Positions 52,365-62,424 of a DNA stretch of 64,000 bases are shown piece by piece; within the stretch, counting starts at the first letter, position 1, and the number at the start of each line of letters is the position of its first letter. The DNA is from an uncultured Cellvibrionales bacterium (lineage in GTDB: Bacteria; Pseudomonadota; Gammaproteobacteria; Pseudomonadales; Porticoccaceae): the NCBI GenBank assembly GCA_913031145.1, contig CAJWCO010000001.1:42031-106030 (forward strand). Direction: 5' to 3'. Under the pieces are notes generated by a model that did no database searches, had not been told where the DNA came from, and was given only the letters and a program-made list of their open reading frames with translations. The translations under genes and the position numbers were made by a program.

Positions 52365-53540
52365 TTAAGAAATCAGTCGTGTAAAGAAGAGGATAATCCA
52401 GTCGTAAAATCGTGAAAAAATACCTGCTTGGATAATATCTTTCTCTGCGACTAACGGAACATCGACGAGGATTTTGTCTAAAAGTGAGACCTGAAGACGA
52501 CCCAGCTCTTGGCCTGTAAGGATAGGCGCCTCAATTTGTTCATCGACAATTGTTTTAGCGGTCAGCAATTTTTCTGAGCGCCGTGGGAACGTTAGTACAA
52601 TATTCTCGCTCACCGATAAGTTCAAGAAATCGTCTTCGCCGTACCATACTTTGGCATTTTCTTTGATGATTTGATTCGCAGAGTAGATTTGTTTAGTGTC
52701 AAAATGTCTGAAACCATAAGACAAAAGTTTCTGTGACTCTCTGGCCCGAGTTTCATCACTGGGGGCGCCCATTAGGACCGAGATGAGTCGCATATCACGA
52801 CGCTTGGCCGTTGTCACCAGACAGTAGCCGGCCTCTTGCGTGTATCCGGTCTTCAGACCATCGACGCTGCTATCGCGCCATAAAAGGCGATTACGATTAG
52901 GCTGGTTGATATTGTTATGTTGAAAATATTTTTCTGAATAGATGGCATAGTGAGCAGAATTACCTTGAATAACTTCTCTAGCGAGCACTGAAAGGTCACG
53001 CGCTGTGGACACCATGCCCTCTTCGGGAAGCCCAGTGGAATTATAGTACTGAGTTGAATCCATACCCAGTTGCACAGCTGTTTCACTCATTAATTCGCTG
53101 AACGCATCTTCGCTACCGCTAACGTGCTCAGCAAGTGCAATCGCAGCATCATTGCCCGACTGAATAATGACACCGCGCATTAGGTCAATAACGGGAACCT
53201 GACTGCGGGGATTGAGAAACATGGTTGAGCCATCAGTTTTTGCGCCGCCTTTTTCCCAAGCGTTGTCACTAATTACCACATTATCAAATTCGCCCAGAGC
53301 ACCTTTGTCGATCTGTTTAGAGACGATATAGGTAGTCATCATTTTGGCTAAACTCGCCGGCGGAAGAAGCTCGTCAGCATTGTGTTCGGCAAGGACGAAG
53401 CCGGTATCCGCATCGACTAAAATCCATGATTTAGCCGCGGTCTGAGGAACTGTTGGAATCGCTTCCTGCCCCAGTGTGTGCAAAGACGTCATAGACAAAA
53501 CAGCGCAGATAAAAGCGGTCAACAAGCGTTCTTTGAGCAT
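52365..53540 (-). CDS. dacA: D-alanyl-D-alanine carboxypeptidase (PBP5/6 type)
   Basis: SLAKMMT, SGNDAAI, LKTGYT active-site motifs. Internal ATG start at 53540. Confidence 0.95.
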   Translation of the reverse strand: MLKERLLTAFICAVLSMTSLHTLGQEAIPTVPQTAAKSWILVDADTGFVLAEHNADELLPPASLAKMMTTYIVSKQIDKGALGEFDNVVISDNAWEKGGAKTDGSTMFLNPRSQVPVIDLMRGVIIQSGNDAAIALAEHVSGSEDAFSELMSETAVQLGMDSTQYYNSTGLPEEGMVSTARDLSVLAREVIQGNSAHYAIYSEKYFQHNNINQPNRNRLLWRDSSVDGLKTGYTQEAGYCLVTTAKRRDMRLISVLMGAPSDETRARESQKLLSYGFRHFDTKQIYSANQIIKENAKVWYGEDDFLNLSVSENIVLTFPRRSEKLLTAKTIVDEQIEAPILTGQELGRLQVSLLDKILVDVPLVAEKDIIQAGIFSRFYDWIILFFTRLIS

Positions 53541-53638
53541 AAAGTTCTCGGTTGGTTGGGCGAAGAATTGAACACGAGACATCTTATCATCCTCGTCTCT
53601 CTTGGCAATGCCTGAACGCGCTTTGTTCTGTTCTAACC

Positions 53639-54475
53639 TTATGGCCAAAGTACAAAAGAAGTCATGTTAAGTTGGCTTCGCAGGCGTTCTTGCAAAGCTG
53701 TGAGTTGTTGCAGGGTCATTACGGGACCTACTGTGACTTTATAGAGTTGTTTTTGTTGTTTTACTGCAACGGAAAGATCAGTCATTGTTTCTAACTGAGC
53801 GCGCAATGTGCTCGCCGCGTCGGGGGTAGTAAATGCGCCTACTTGCAGATACGCGCCATCGACTGGGAGTGGCACATGAGGGAGGCTTGGCGTTTTTCGA
53901 GCAGCGGTTTTTTCGCTACCCTCCGGCAATGCGTTATCACGCGCAGCGGGAGGGGTGATCACCTCGACCTCTACTTGAGTAGTTCCTCGTTTGGCGAACC
54001 CTAGCTTAAGGGCAGCTACGTAGGATAGGTCTATGATGCGCTCGGAATGAAAGGGCCCTCGGTCGTTAATGCGCACGATCACAGATCGCTGGTTGTCGAG
54101 GTTGGTAACGCGCGCGTAGGCGGGGATTGGCAGTGTACGGTGCGCAGCCGTCATACCATACATACTATAAACGTCACCATTGGCAGTGCGGCGTCCGTGG
54201 AATTTCTTCCCGTACCAAGACGCTGTGCCTCTTTCGCGATACCCCTCTGCGCTCGGTAAGAGGCGATAGGTCACACCAAAAACGGAATAAGGGTTGCTAT
54301 TACCCGCGCGACGCACAGGTTCAATGACCGGTGTTGCATTGGGTATCAGAGTGACATCAACAGCATCTCCTGCCCCATCTTGGATTTCGTCGATGATCAG
54401 TGTTCGGATACACCCCTGAATGAGAAAGCTAATGGCGAATAATAGATATCCATTAACAAGGATTTTCTGGGCCAC
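53639..54475 (-). CDS. rlpA: RlpA family septal ring lytic transglycosylase (SPOR domain)
   Basis: GTASWYGKKFHGRRTANGDVY, VRINDRGPFHSERIIDLSYVAA, C-terminal SPOR. Confidence 0.95.
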   Translation of the reverse strand: MAQKILVNGYLLFAISFLIQGCIRTLIIDEIQDGAGDAVDVTLIPNATPVIEPVRRAGNSNPYSVFGVTYRLLPSAEGYRERGTASWYGKKFHGRRTANGDVYSMYGMTAAHRTLPIPAYARVTNLDNQRSVIVRINDRGPFHSERIIDLSYVAALKLGFAKRGTTQVEVEVITPPAARDNALPEGSEKTAARKTPSLPHVPLPVDGAYLQVGAFTTPDAASTLRAQLETMTDLSVAVKQQKQLYKVTVGPVMTLQQLTALQERLRSQLNMTSFVLWP

Positions 54476-55628
54476 AGTACTGACTCCGTATCAATTCACT
54501 CAATTGATAAACCGCCATGGCATACTTAATCCGCGGATTGTAACGACTGATAACATAAAAATTGTTCAAACCTAGCCAATATTCACTGCCACCGCCAATA
54601 TCGAGCTCAAGAGGTAAGGCCTTGCGGCTTTCGTCAGCGGGTTCAAGAGCTCGCAATCCTTGAGTTTTTAGATCACCCAGAGTCGTCGATGGGCGTCTTA
54701 GTTGGTTAAGTTTGAGCGGCGTGTGAATACTCAGTTCTTGGCCTACGCTGAGTTGTCTTGCGTTTTCTAAGTTATTCGTTGTCTGCAGGTCTGACACTTT
54801 TATTCCATATTGATTAGCAACTGCGTACAAGGTGTCGCCGGCTGCAACGATGTGCGTTGTTCCCTCTGGACGCGACCCATTGGCGGTATTTTCTAGCACT
54901 GCACGCAGAGCCACAGCTTGACCGGAGCGCCAGCCATGTTTCGCGAAATAATTAGCTACACTGCCAATGGCGTCGGTCGGATTGTTCCAAATGTCAGCAA
55001 ATCCGTCTGTATCGAAATCGACGGCGTAATCGCGATAGCTACTGGGCATAAACTGACCCCAACCCATGGCACCGGCGTACGAACCCAACAGACTCTGTGG
55101 ATCTTGTTTTTGATCGCGCGCTAAAAGGAACAAATTCTCGAGTTGATGAGTAAAGAACAGGCGCCGCGATTCTCGTTTGTCCACTGTCGTGTAGTAGTCA
55201 AATGCCAGTGTGCTAAGCGCGTCTATGACGCGATAGGAGCCCACATTACGACCGTAATTTGTTTCTACACCGATGATGCTGACGATCATTGCAGCGTCGA
55301 CACCAAACTCGCTCTCGGCGCGTGTTAGTGTGTCCTTGTGTTGCAGCCAAAATTCAACGCCGCGACTGATTCGAAGGTCGGAGATAAAGTGCTTTTTATA
55401 CTGATACCACGGCTTTACTTTTTCGGCGGGGCGTTCCATGGCCGAGATAATTGATTCGACACGTTTTGCATTGGACAACCAGCCATTCATTTCGGCGACT
55501 GAAAAATCATGTTTTTCAGTCATTTTTTCAGAAAATTTGACGGCGTCAGGATGCTCTGCATAGTTTCCCCATGCCGGCGAAATTAGCGCGCACGCTATGA
55601 CAAGTGCTGTGTAAAGAGTTTTTTTCAA
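54453..55628 (-). CDS. mltB: Lytic murein transglycosylase B with an internal LysM insertion
   Basis: VSIIGVETNYGRNVGSYRVIDALSTLAFDY, GAMGWGQFMPSSYRDYAVDFDTDG; C-terminal YWLGLNNFYVISRYN; LysM THIVAAGDTLYAVANQYGIKVSDL in between. Confidence 0.93.
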   Translation of the reverse strand: MKKTLYTALVIACALISPAWGNYAEHPDAVKFSEKMTEKHDFSVAEMNGWLSNAKRVESIISAMERPAEKVKPWYQYKKHFISDLRISRGVEFWLQHKDTLTRAESEFGVDAAMIVSIIGVETNYGRNVGSYRVIDALSTLAFDYYTTVDKRESRRLFFTHQLENLFLLARDQKQDPQSLLGSYAGAMGWGQFMPSSYRDYAVDFDTDGFADIWNNPTDAIGSVANYFAKHGWRSGQAVALRAVLENTANGSRPEGTTHIVAAGDTLYAVANQYGIKVSDLQTTNNLENARQLSVGQELSIHTPLKLNQLRRPSTTLGDLKTQGLRALEPADESRKALPLELDIGGGSEYWLGLNNFYVISRYNPRIKYAMAVYQLSELIRSQYCGPENPC

Positions 55629-55637
55629 GCGAGGCTC

Positions 55638-56765
55638 CTAACGTTGTTTAGAATCGGCGGCGACAGACATAAGGATACCAAATCCAGCGAACAAGGTCAC
55701 AATTGCTGTGCCGCCATAACTGACCAGCGGCAGTGGCGCGCCGACGACCGGTAAAATTCCTGAGACCATACTGAGGTTGACAAAAACAAAGATAAAAAAC
55801 GTGAACGCGACACTTCCAGCCATCAGTCGTCCAAACATAGATGGCGCATTGATCCCGATAAATAGGCAGCGACCCATCAGTAGAAAATAAATGCCACAGA
55901 GCGTTAAAACGCCCACCAAGCCAAACTCTTCAGCAAGCACCGCGATGATAAAGTCGGTATGGCTTTCTGGTAAAAAATTGAGCTGTGATTGCGTACCGTG
56001 CGTCCAACCTTTGCCATACCATCCGCCAGACCCAATCGCAGTTGTGGACTGGATAATATTCCACCCCGCACCGAGCTTATCATCTTGCGGATTTAACAGT
56101 GTTAACACCCGTTGTTTTTGGTAGTCGCGCATGACAAAGAACCACAAGCTCGGCAATGCCGCGAGCGCTAACACAAATGCGCTGATCAAATATCCGCGCT
56201 TCAATCCCGCCAAAAATAATACAAGAAATCCTGAGACCGATATCAGTAGAGCGGTCCCCAAATCAGGTTGTCTCATCACTAAAAAGACGGGTAAGGCGAT
56301 CAGCACGACGGCTAAAACCACATGCTGGAATGTCGGTGGAATCGCCTGTTTGGCGATGTAGGAAGAGATCATGAGGGGCACGCAGATCTTCATCAACTCG
56401 GACGGTTGAAGTCGGGTGAAGCCTAGGTCAAGCCAGCGTTGCGCGCCATTGATTTCTACGCCACCCAGCAACACTGCCGCCAGAGAGAGGACGCCTCCGG
56501 CGTAAAATACAAATGCCCATCGCTCCCATATTCGCGCGGGGAATTGTGCAAAAACGCTCATGATAAAAAAGCCAGCCATCATAAAAATGAGTTGTCGCTT
56601 CACATAAAACGTGTCTTGACCTGTGGCGCTGTAGATGACTAATAAACTGATAACACAGAGCACGAGCAATATCATCACCAACATATAGTCGAGGTTAACG
56701 CCCTTGGACACTTTGACATTGCCACCGGGTGTTTGTAACTGACGAACAAAATCACTGCTTTGCAT
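55638..56765 (-). CDS. rodA: Rod shape-determining SEDS protein
   Basis: Polytopic; GARRWLDLG-like NGAQRWLDLGFTRLQPSELMKI; FLPESHTDFIIAVLAEEFG. Confidence 0.96.
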   Translation of the reverse strand: MQSSDFVRQLQTPGGNVKVSKGVNLDYMLVMILLVLCVISLLVIYSATGQDTFYVKRQLIFMMAGFFIMSVFAQFPARIWERWAFVFYAGGVLSLAAVLLGGVEINGAQRWLDLGFTRLQPSELMKICVPLMISSYIAKQAIPPTFQHVVLAVVLIALPVFLVMRQPDLGTALLISVSGFLVLFLAGLKRGYLISAFVLALAALPSLWFFVMRDYQKQRVLTLLNPQDDKLGAGWNIIQSTTAIGSGGWYGKGWTHGTQSQLNFLPESHTDFIIAVLAEEFGLVGVLTLCGIYFLLMGRCLFIGINAPSMFGRLMAGSVAFTFFIFVFVNLSMVSGILPVVGAPLPLVSYGGTAIVTLFAGFGILMSVAADSKQR

Positions 56766-56769
56766 CGAT

Positions 56770-58629
56770 TTATCGCTGCCCTAACTTTGGTTTGGTTTGA
56801 GTCTTCATGTACTCATCTATTACTAAGCGAGCGACAGGTGCCGCTGTCGAACTTCCGTGACCGCCATTCTCTACGATTAATCCGATGGCGATCTGTGGGT
56901 CTTCCACGGGCGCAAATGCAATGAAAAGGGCATGATCCCACTGGCGTTGATCAATTTTCGTCTTGTCGTATTCATCGTCAGCGTTAATGCTGATCACCTG
57001 AGCAGTTCCGGTTTTGCCTGCCATAGTGTAGGTCATACCTTTACGAATACCGAAGGCGGTGCCACGCGGTGCATGAACGACGTCCTGCATGGCCTGATGG
57101 ACATAGTCCCAGTAGTGCGGCTCTATATCGATAGCGTTGGCCGGCGTGAGTGGAGGCTCTTCGACGCCATTCCTCGCTTTTATCAGACGCGGCTGAACAG
57201 CGTTGCCACGCGCGGCTAAACGCGCTGTCATAACCGCCAATTGCAGGGGGGTGGCAAGCATAAATCCTTGCCCAATACTGGCATTAATCGTGTCGCCATT
57301 AAACCATGGCTCACCGCGAGCCTGCTGTTTCCACATTTTAGTGGGCATAATACCAGCTTGTTCGCCAGGAATATCGACACCCGTTATTTTCCCTAAGCCA
57401 AACAGTTCGCTGTAATCGGCCAATGTATCGATCCCTGTCTCCAACCCCATAGTGTAGAAGTAGACATCACAGGATTCGATAATCGCTCGAGCCAGATCAA
57501 CGTCTTTACCGTGCCCCCCGCGCTTGGAATTATGATCGCGCCAAGGGCGTTCAACGCCCTCAATCGTAAAAAAGCCCGGATCGTCGACGCGATAGTCCAT
57601 GCTGATGCTTTGTTCCTGCAAACCGATGACACCAAATATCGGCTTAATCGTCGAGCCTGGGGGGTATTGTCCACGGATGGCTCGATTAAACAGCGGTCGA
57701 TCTTTTGAGTGTAATAGCGCCGAGTAATTATCTTGACTGATCCCAGCAACAAATAGATTGGGGTCAAAGACGGGTGTGCTGACCATAGCCAATATACCGC
57801 CTGTTTTAATCTCGATCGCAACTAACGCCGCGCGATAGTCTTTCAATGCAGTGTGAGCAGCTTCTTGCAGATGGCTATCCAAATGCAGTGTTAGACTTTC
57901 GCCAGCTTCGGGGTCAACTTTGCTTAGCGAGCGCATAACGCGCCCGCGCGCATTGGTTTCAACGTGCTCATTGCCAACGTTTCCGAGCAGGTTCTGCTCA
58001 TAATATTTTTCGATACCGGTTTTACCAATTGAGTCAGTGCCGCTGTAAGCCACCGAATCTACGACGCGGCTTTCAGCTTCATTGATTCGTCCGACATAGC
58101 CAACGGCGTGCGCAAACAGCTCAGCTTTTGGATAGTGCCTTGCCAACCGCGCTGAAACTTCCGCACCTGCCAAGCGATAGCTGTTGACCGCTAAAATACT
58201 TCGTTCTTCTTCGGTTAGATTGTATTTAAGGGCAGTACTTTCGTAGGGTTTTCGGCGTTTTTGTCGCTCTCTAAATTGCACTATATTTTTTTCAGGGATG
58301 TGAATTAATTGTTTGAGGCTCGTCAGTAATTCCTCTAAATCAACACTTCGCTCGCGCACTAGCGTGAGGTTATAGGTAGGTTGATTGTCTGCAAGGAGTT
58401 GACCATTACGGTCATAAATAAGCCCTCTGGGAGGGCTGACGGGACGCATTAAAACCCGATTATTGTCCGAATGCGTGACAAAATCTTGATGCCGAGAAAT
58501 CTGCAAATCAAAGTAACGAGCCACGATGATAAGGGTCATTGCGGTGGCAATAACAGACGCAATCACGACTCGGCTGATAAAGAGATTTTTTTGCTCTGAA
58601 ACATCGATAAAGGCAGAAGTGTCATTCAT
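56770..58629 (-). CDS. mrdA: Penicillin-binding protein 2
   Basis: PPGSTIKPIFG (SxxK), SCD, AGKTGTAQ motifs; operon with rodA. Confidence 0.96.
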   Translation of the reverse strand: MNDTSAFIDVSEQKNLFISRVVIASVIATAMTLIIVARYFDLQISRHQDFVTHSDNNRVLMRPVSPPRGLIYDRNGQLLADNQPTYNLTLVRERSVDLEELLTSLKQLIHIPEKNIVQFRERQKRRKPYESTALKYNLTEEERSILAVNSYRLAGAEVSARLARHYPKAELFAHAVGYVGRINEAESRVVDSVAYSGTDSIGKTGIEKYYEQNLLGNVGNEHVETNARGRVMRSLSKVDPEAGESLTLHLDSHLQEAAHTALKDYRAALVAIEIKTGGILAMVSTPVFDPNLFVAGISQDNYSALLHSKDRPLFNRAIRGQYPPGSTIKPIFGVIGLQEQSISMDYRVDDPGFFTIEGVERPWRDHNSKRGGHGKDVDLARAIIESCDVYFYTMGLETGIDTLADYSELFGLGKITGVDIPGEQAGIMPTKMWKQQARGEPWFNGDTINASIGQGFMLATPLQLAVMTARLAARGNAVQPRLIKARNGVEEPPLTPANAIDIEPHYWDYVHQAMQDVVHAPRGTAFGIRKGMTYTMAGKTGTAQVISINADDEYDKTKIDQRQWDHALFIAFAPVEDPQIAIGLIVENGGHGSSTAAPVARLVIDEYMKTQTKPKLGQR

Positions 58630-58644
58630 AGCAGGTGATCTTTC

Positions 58645-59115
58645 TCATGCTCTGTGGTACGGGTGGCCAGCGTTTATACTCCATGCCCGATACAGTTGTT
58701 CTATCAATACAAGGCGCACTAATGGGTGCGGCAACGTGAGTGCAGAAAGTGACCAGCGCATGTTGGCACGTTGTAAACAGTCCTCTGATAGTCCATCAGG
58801 CCCTCCGATTATAAAGCACACATCCGCACCTTCCCGTTGCCAGTGAAGTTGTTTTTCAGCCAACTGCTCAGTGTTCATTGCGTGCCCTAAAACGTCAAGC
58901 GCTACAACAAAGTCTTGCTTGTTTATCTGACGCATTAAAAGCAGGCTCTCTTTTTCAATCGCTTTTTTAATCAATTGATGTTTTTGACGAGCGCCTAGCG
59001 CGATTTCAATCCACTCGGGACATACGTCATTTGGGAGTCTTCGCTGATAATCACGAACGCCGGCAGTCACCCACTCTGGCATACGGGTTCCAACACCGAT
59101 AATTTTAAATTTCAT
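58645..59115 (-). CDS. rlmH: 23S rRNA (pseudouridine(1915)-N(3))-methyltransferase
   Basis: FIIGGPDGLSEDCLQRANMRWSLSALTLPHPLVRLVLIEQLYRAWSI. Confidence 0.97.
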   Translation of the reverse strand: MKFKIIGVGTRMPEWVTAGVRDYQRRLPNDVCPEWIEIALGARQKHQLIKKAIEKESLLLMRQINKQDFVVALDVLGHAMNTEQLAEKQLHWQREGADVCFIIGGPDGLSEDCLQRANMRWSLSALTLPHPLVRLVLIEQLYRAWSINAGHPYHRA

Positions 59116-59492
59116 TTATCGTGGCTTGTATCCTCTACATCCAGTTCGGTCGGTCTTTCTTCGGCAGTTTCTGGACGCAAGGTCCAGAGACGCTCTAAGT
59201 CATAAAACTCGCGCGTAGCAGGTAGCATGATGTGCCCGATGACGTCGCCAAAGTCAACGAGAACCCATTCGCCGGTGTCCTCTCCTTCGACTCCGATTGG
59301 AGTAAAGCCGCGTATCTTTGCTTCCGACACTACATTAGCAGCTAAGGACTTGACTTGTCGATTAGACGCCCCGCTGGCAACAATCATAATGTCCATGATC
59401 CCTGTAAGTGAGCGCACATCAATGACTTGTATGTCGATAGCCTTCACATCTTCTAAGGCATTTAAAACGATTTGTTGTAAGTTTTTTCCCAT
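59112..59492 (-). CDS. rsfS: Ribosomal silencing factor RsfS
   Basis: MDIMIVASGASNRQVKSLAANV; GEDTGEWVLVDFGDVIGHIM. Confidence 0.95.
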   Translation of the reverse strand: MGKNLQQIVLNALEDVKAIDIQVIDVRSLTGIMDIMIVASGASNRQVKSLAANVVSEAKIRGFTPIGVEGEDTGEWVLVDFGDVIGHIMLPATREFYDLERLWTLRPETAEERPTELDVEDTSHDK

Positions 59493-59501
59493 AAGTTTCG
59501 C

Positions 59502-60134
59502 TTATTTGTAAAGGTTGTTTTTTGAGATGTAGTCGGCGACGTGTTCGACGACATAGGAATGGATTGCCTCGCCATTTCGAACGCAATGTCTGATCTGTGT
59601 TGATGATATGTCGAGAAGGCGCAGTTCGCAAAAAAACAACGCCCCAGCCGGCTTTTGAACTGAACGGGGCTCTATCTCGCACAGGTTTTTTTGTATCCAC
59701 CGCGTGAGCGTTGGATCACTGGGGGATTCGGCCCCGGGCCTTGAAATCACTAAAATGTGACAATAGTTCAGTAGACACTCCCACTCGTGCCATGTGTGCA
59801 AGTGGTTTAGGGCGTCCATTCCCAAGCACATAAATAGCGCTTTTTTTTCGTCTATTTGAGCGCGAATCCGACGCAAACTATGAATGGTATAACTGGGCTC
59901 CGTACTCTCGATTTCCCCTAACTCAACCCCCAGTTTCGGCTGGTTAATGACGGCAAGATCAATCATCGCTTTGCGATGCTCTGCCGACGTAATGGATTGC
60001 CCGCGATGCACTGGAATTCCGCAGGGCATGAGTTTAACATGCGTTTTTCCTAAGTAATCGGTTAAATCCCTGGCGATCGCGAGGTGGCCGTTGTGGACCG
60101 GATCGAAGGTTCCGCCTAGCAGCGCGATAGACAT
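59502..60134 (-). CDS. nadD: Nicotinate-nucleotide adenylyltransferase
   Basis: MSIALLGGTFDPVHNGHLAIA; ISSTQIRHCVRNG. Confidence 0.96.
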   Translation of the reverse strand: MSIALLGGTFDPVHNGHLAIARDLTDYLGKTHVKLMPCGIPVHRGQSITSAEHRKAMIDLAVINQPKLGVELGEIESTEPSYTIHSLRRIRAQIDEKKALFMCLGMDALNHLHTWHEWECLLNYCHILVISRPGAESPSDPTLTRWIQKNLCEIEPRSVQKPAGALFFCELRLLDISSTQIRHCVRNGEAIHSYVVEHVADYISKNNLYK

Positions 60135-60135
60135 T

Positions 60136-61392
60136 CTATTGTCTGATCTGTCCGTCGCCGTGAACGACCCATTTTTGACTGGTCAGACCTTCCAGCCCAA
60201 CGGGCCCGCGGGCGTGTATTTTGTCGGTTGATATGCCAATTTCAGCACCCAAGCCGTATTCAAAGCCATCCGCAAATCGGGTGGATGCATTGACCATAAC
60301 GGAGCTCGAATCGACTTCGACGACAAAGCGTTGAGCGCGCTCAGTATTGTGTGTGACGATGGCATCGGTGTGCTGTGAGCCATAGCGGTTAATGTGGTCA
60401 ATGGCACTGTCTAGCCCGTCAACGACTTTGATCGACAATATCGGGCCGAGATATTCAGTAGACCAATCCGCCTCGGTTGCCGCATCAATGCCGGCGATAA
60501 TGTGACGAGTTTTAGCGCAGCCGCGCAGTGCAACGTTATGTGAGTCCATGATCGCTTTGAGTTGCGGTAACACTTGTGTGGCAATACCTTCTGCAATCAC
60601 TAACGATTCCATTGCATTACAGACGCCCAGGCGATGAGTCTTTGCATTGGTTGCGAGGGCCAATGCCATAGTGATATCGGCGTCGTCATCGATGTACAGA
60701 TGACAATTGCCATCCAAGTGCTTAATGACGGGAACTCGCGCTTCTGCAGAGATCCGTTCGATCAGTCCTTTGCCGCCCCGTGGCACAATGACATCCACAC
60801 AGTCAGTGAGTGTAATTAATTTGCCGACGGCGGCTCGGTCAGACGTATTGACGATCTGAATGGCGGTGTTTGGCAGACCCGTCGATGCCAGCGCGCTTTC
60901 GATGCTATCGGCAATTGCGCGATTTGACTGGAGTGACTCGCTTCCACCGCGAAGGATGCATGCGTTACCTGATTTCAAGCAAAGACTGCCTGCATCGATG
61001 GTCACATTCGGGCGGGATTCGTAAATAATGCCGATCACGCCCAGCGGAACGCGTAATTTACTCAATTGGATACCGCTAGGGCGCACACCCATGTCCGTCA
61101 TTTGGCCAATGGGGTCGGCTAGCGCAATCACTTGATTGAGGCCCTCGAGCATGCCGTTAATTCGGTCTTGCGTTAGCTCCAATCGGTCGAGTAGAGCGCC
61201 GTCGAGAGATTGCTTGTGTGCCGCGTCGAGATCGCGCTGGTTGGCCGTTAAGAGTTTGTCGCGATGCGCGTCTAGTTGCTCGCCGATGCGCGTTAAAGCG
61301 GCATTCTTTGTGTCGCTAGTCGCGGTCGCCATAGACGAGGATGCCTGGCGCGCAGCGCGCCCCATGTTCTGGATGTAGGTGGTTATATCCAT
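60136..61392 (-). CDS. proA: Glutamate-5-semialdehyde dehydrogenase (gamma-glutamyl phosphate reductase)
   Basis: [53 protein letters not shown]. Confidence 0.97.
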   Translation of the reverse strand: MDITTYIQNMGRAARQASSSMATATSDTKNAALTRIGEQLDAHRDKLLTANQRDLDAAHKQSLDGALLDRLELTQDRINGMLEGLNQVIALADPIGQMTDMGVRPSGIQLSKLRVPLGVIGIIYESRPNVTIDAGSLCLKSGNACILRGGSESLQSNRAIADSIESALASTGLPNTAIQIVNTSDRAAVGKLITLTDCVDVIVPRGGKGLIERISAEARVPVIKHLDGNCHLYIDDDADITMALALATNAKTHRLGVCNAMESLVIAEGIATQVLPQLKAIMDSHNVALRGCAKTRHIIAGIDAATEADWSTEYLGPILSIKVVDGLDSAIDHINRYGSQHTDAIVTHNTERAQRFVVEVDSSSVMVNASTRFADGFEYGLGAEIGISTDKIHARGPVGLEGLTSQKWVVHGDGQIRQ

Positions 61393-61599
61393 CTGCTCAC
61401 CGAGTTTATTTGTAGCACAACTTAGACACTATTATACTCCTACCCGAGGCAATGTCCTTGTTTAAAGCGTTTTATGTGAAGATGTTTTGCCTGTTATCAG
61501 TATTCGGGTTGACTTTTAAATGACCCCTATGCCACTGACGTGATGTCATTTTCTTAAATTTGCCATCTTTAACCTCACACACGCCGTTAGGACACTCAT

Positions 61600-62424
61600 G
61601 TGATGGCATTTGTCGATTTATTAATGTCCCAGCCAAAGTGGCTGGTTCTCACCGGGGCTGGTGTCAGTGCAGCGTCTGGGGTGCCAACTTATCGAAACCC
61701 TCAGGGTGAGTGGCAGCGAAAGCCTCCAGTGACTCATCAAGAGTTTGTCGCCAGCGTGTCGAGTCGTCAGCGCTTTTGGGCTCGGAATATTGTGGGTTGG
61801 CGGTTTATGGCATCAGCTCAGCCGAACAGCGCACACAGAACGCTACTGCAACTTGAACATCGAGGTGTGATTGCAGGGTTGATAACGCAGAATGTGGACG
61901 GCCTTCATCAACGAGCTGGAAGCACTGCGACGGTTGATCTGCATGGACGTATTGATCGCGTGTCCTGTCTGAGTTGCGGCGTATCCCAATCGCGGGCGTC
62001 GTTGCAACCGTGGTTTGCAACGTACAATGCAGAGTTTGTCGCGCTGACTGGGCAGATTGCCCCTGACGGCGATGCCGACATTGACGATCTCGATTACCGG
62101 CAGCTCGTCATTCCCGATTGCGCTCGTTGTGGGGGCGTTTTAAAACCTGATGCGGTTTTCTTTGGTGACTCGATTCCTGCGACGAGGGTGAGGGCAGTCG
62201 AACAGATGATGGCCCAAGCGCCCGCCTTGCTAGTGATTGGCTCATCGTTACAGACTTACTCGGGTTACCGTTTTTGTCTGTGGGCGAAACAGCAGCAAAA
62301 GCCCATTGCGCTCTTAACGAAGGGCGTGACTCGCGCAGACCATCTCGCCACGGTAAAAGCGCCGGACGATTGTATTCCGCTATTGCATCAGTGGCTGGCA
62401 CGAATGGGACGTGACCTTAAGTGA
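61600..62424 (+). CDS. Sir2-family NAD-dependent deacylase (SIRT4-like)
   Basis: LTGAGVSAASGVPTYRNPQGEW, TQNVDGLHQRAGS, LHG, four Zn Cys (CLSC...CARC), KPDAVFFGDSIP. Confidence 0.93.
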   Translation: MMAFVDLLMSQPKWLVLTGAGVSAASGVPTYRNPQGEWQRKPPVTHQEFVASVSSRQRFWARNIVGWRFMASAQPNSAHRTLLQLEHRGVIAGLITQNVDGLHQRAGSTATVDLHGRIDRVSCLSCGVSQSRASLQPWFATYNAEFVALTGQIAPDGDADIDDLDYRQLVIPDCARCGGVLKPDAVFFGDSIPATRVRAVEQMMAQAPALLVIGSSLQTYSGYRFCLWAKQQQKPIALLTKGVTRADHLATVKAPDDCIPLLHQWLARMGRDLK

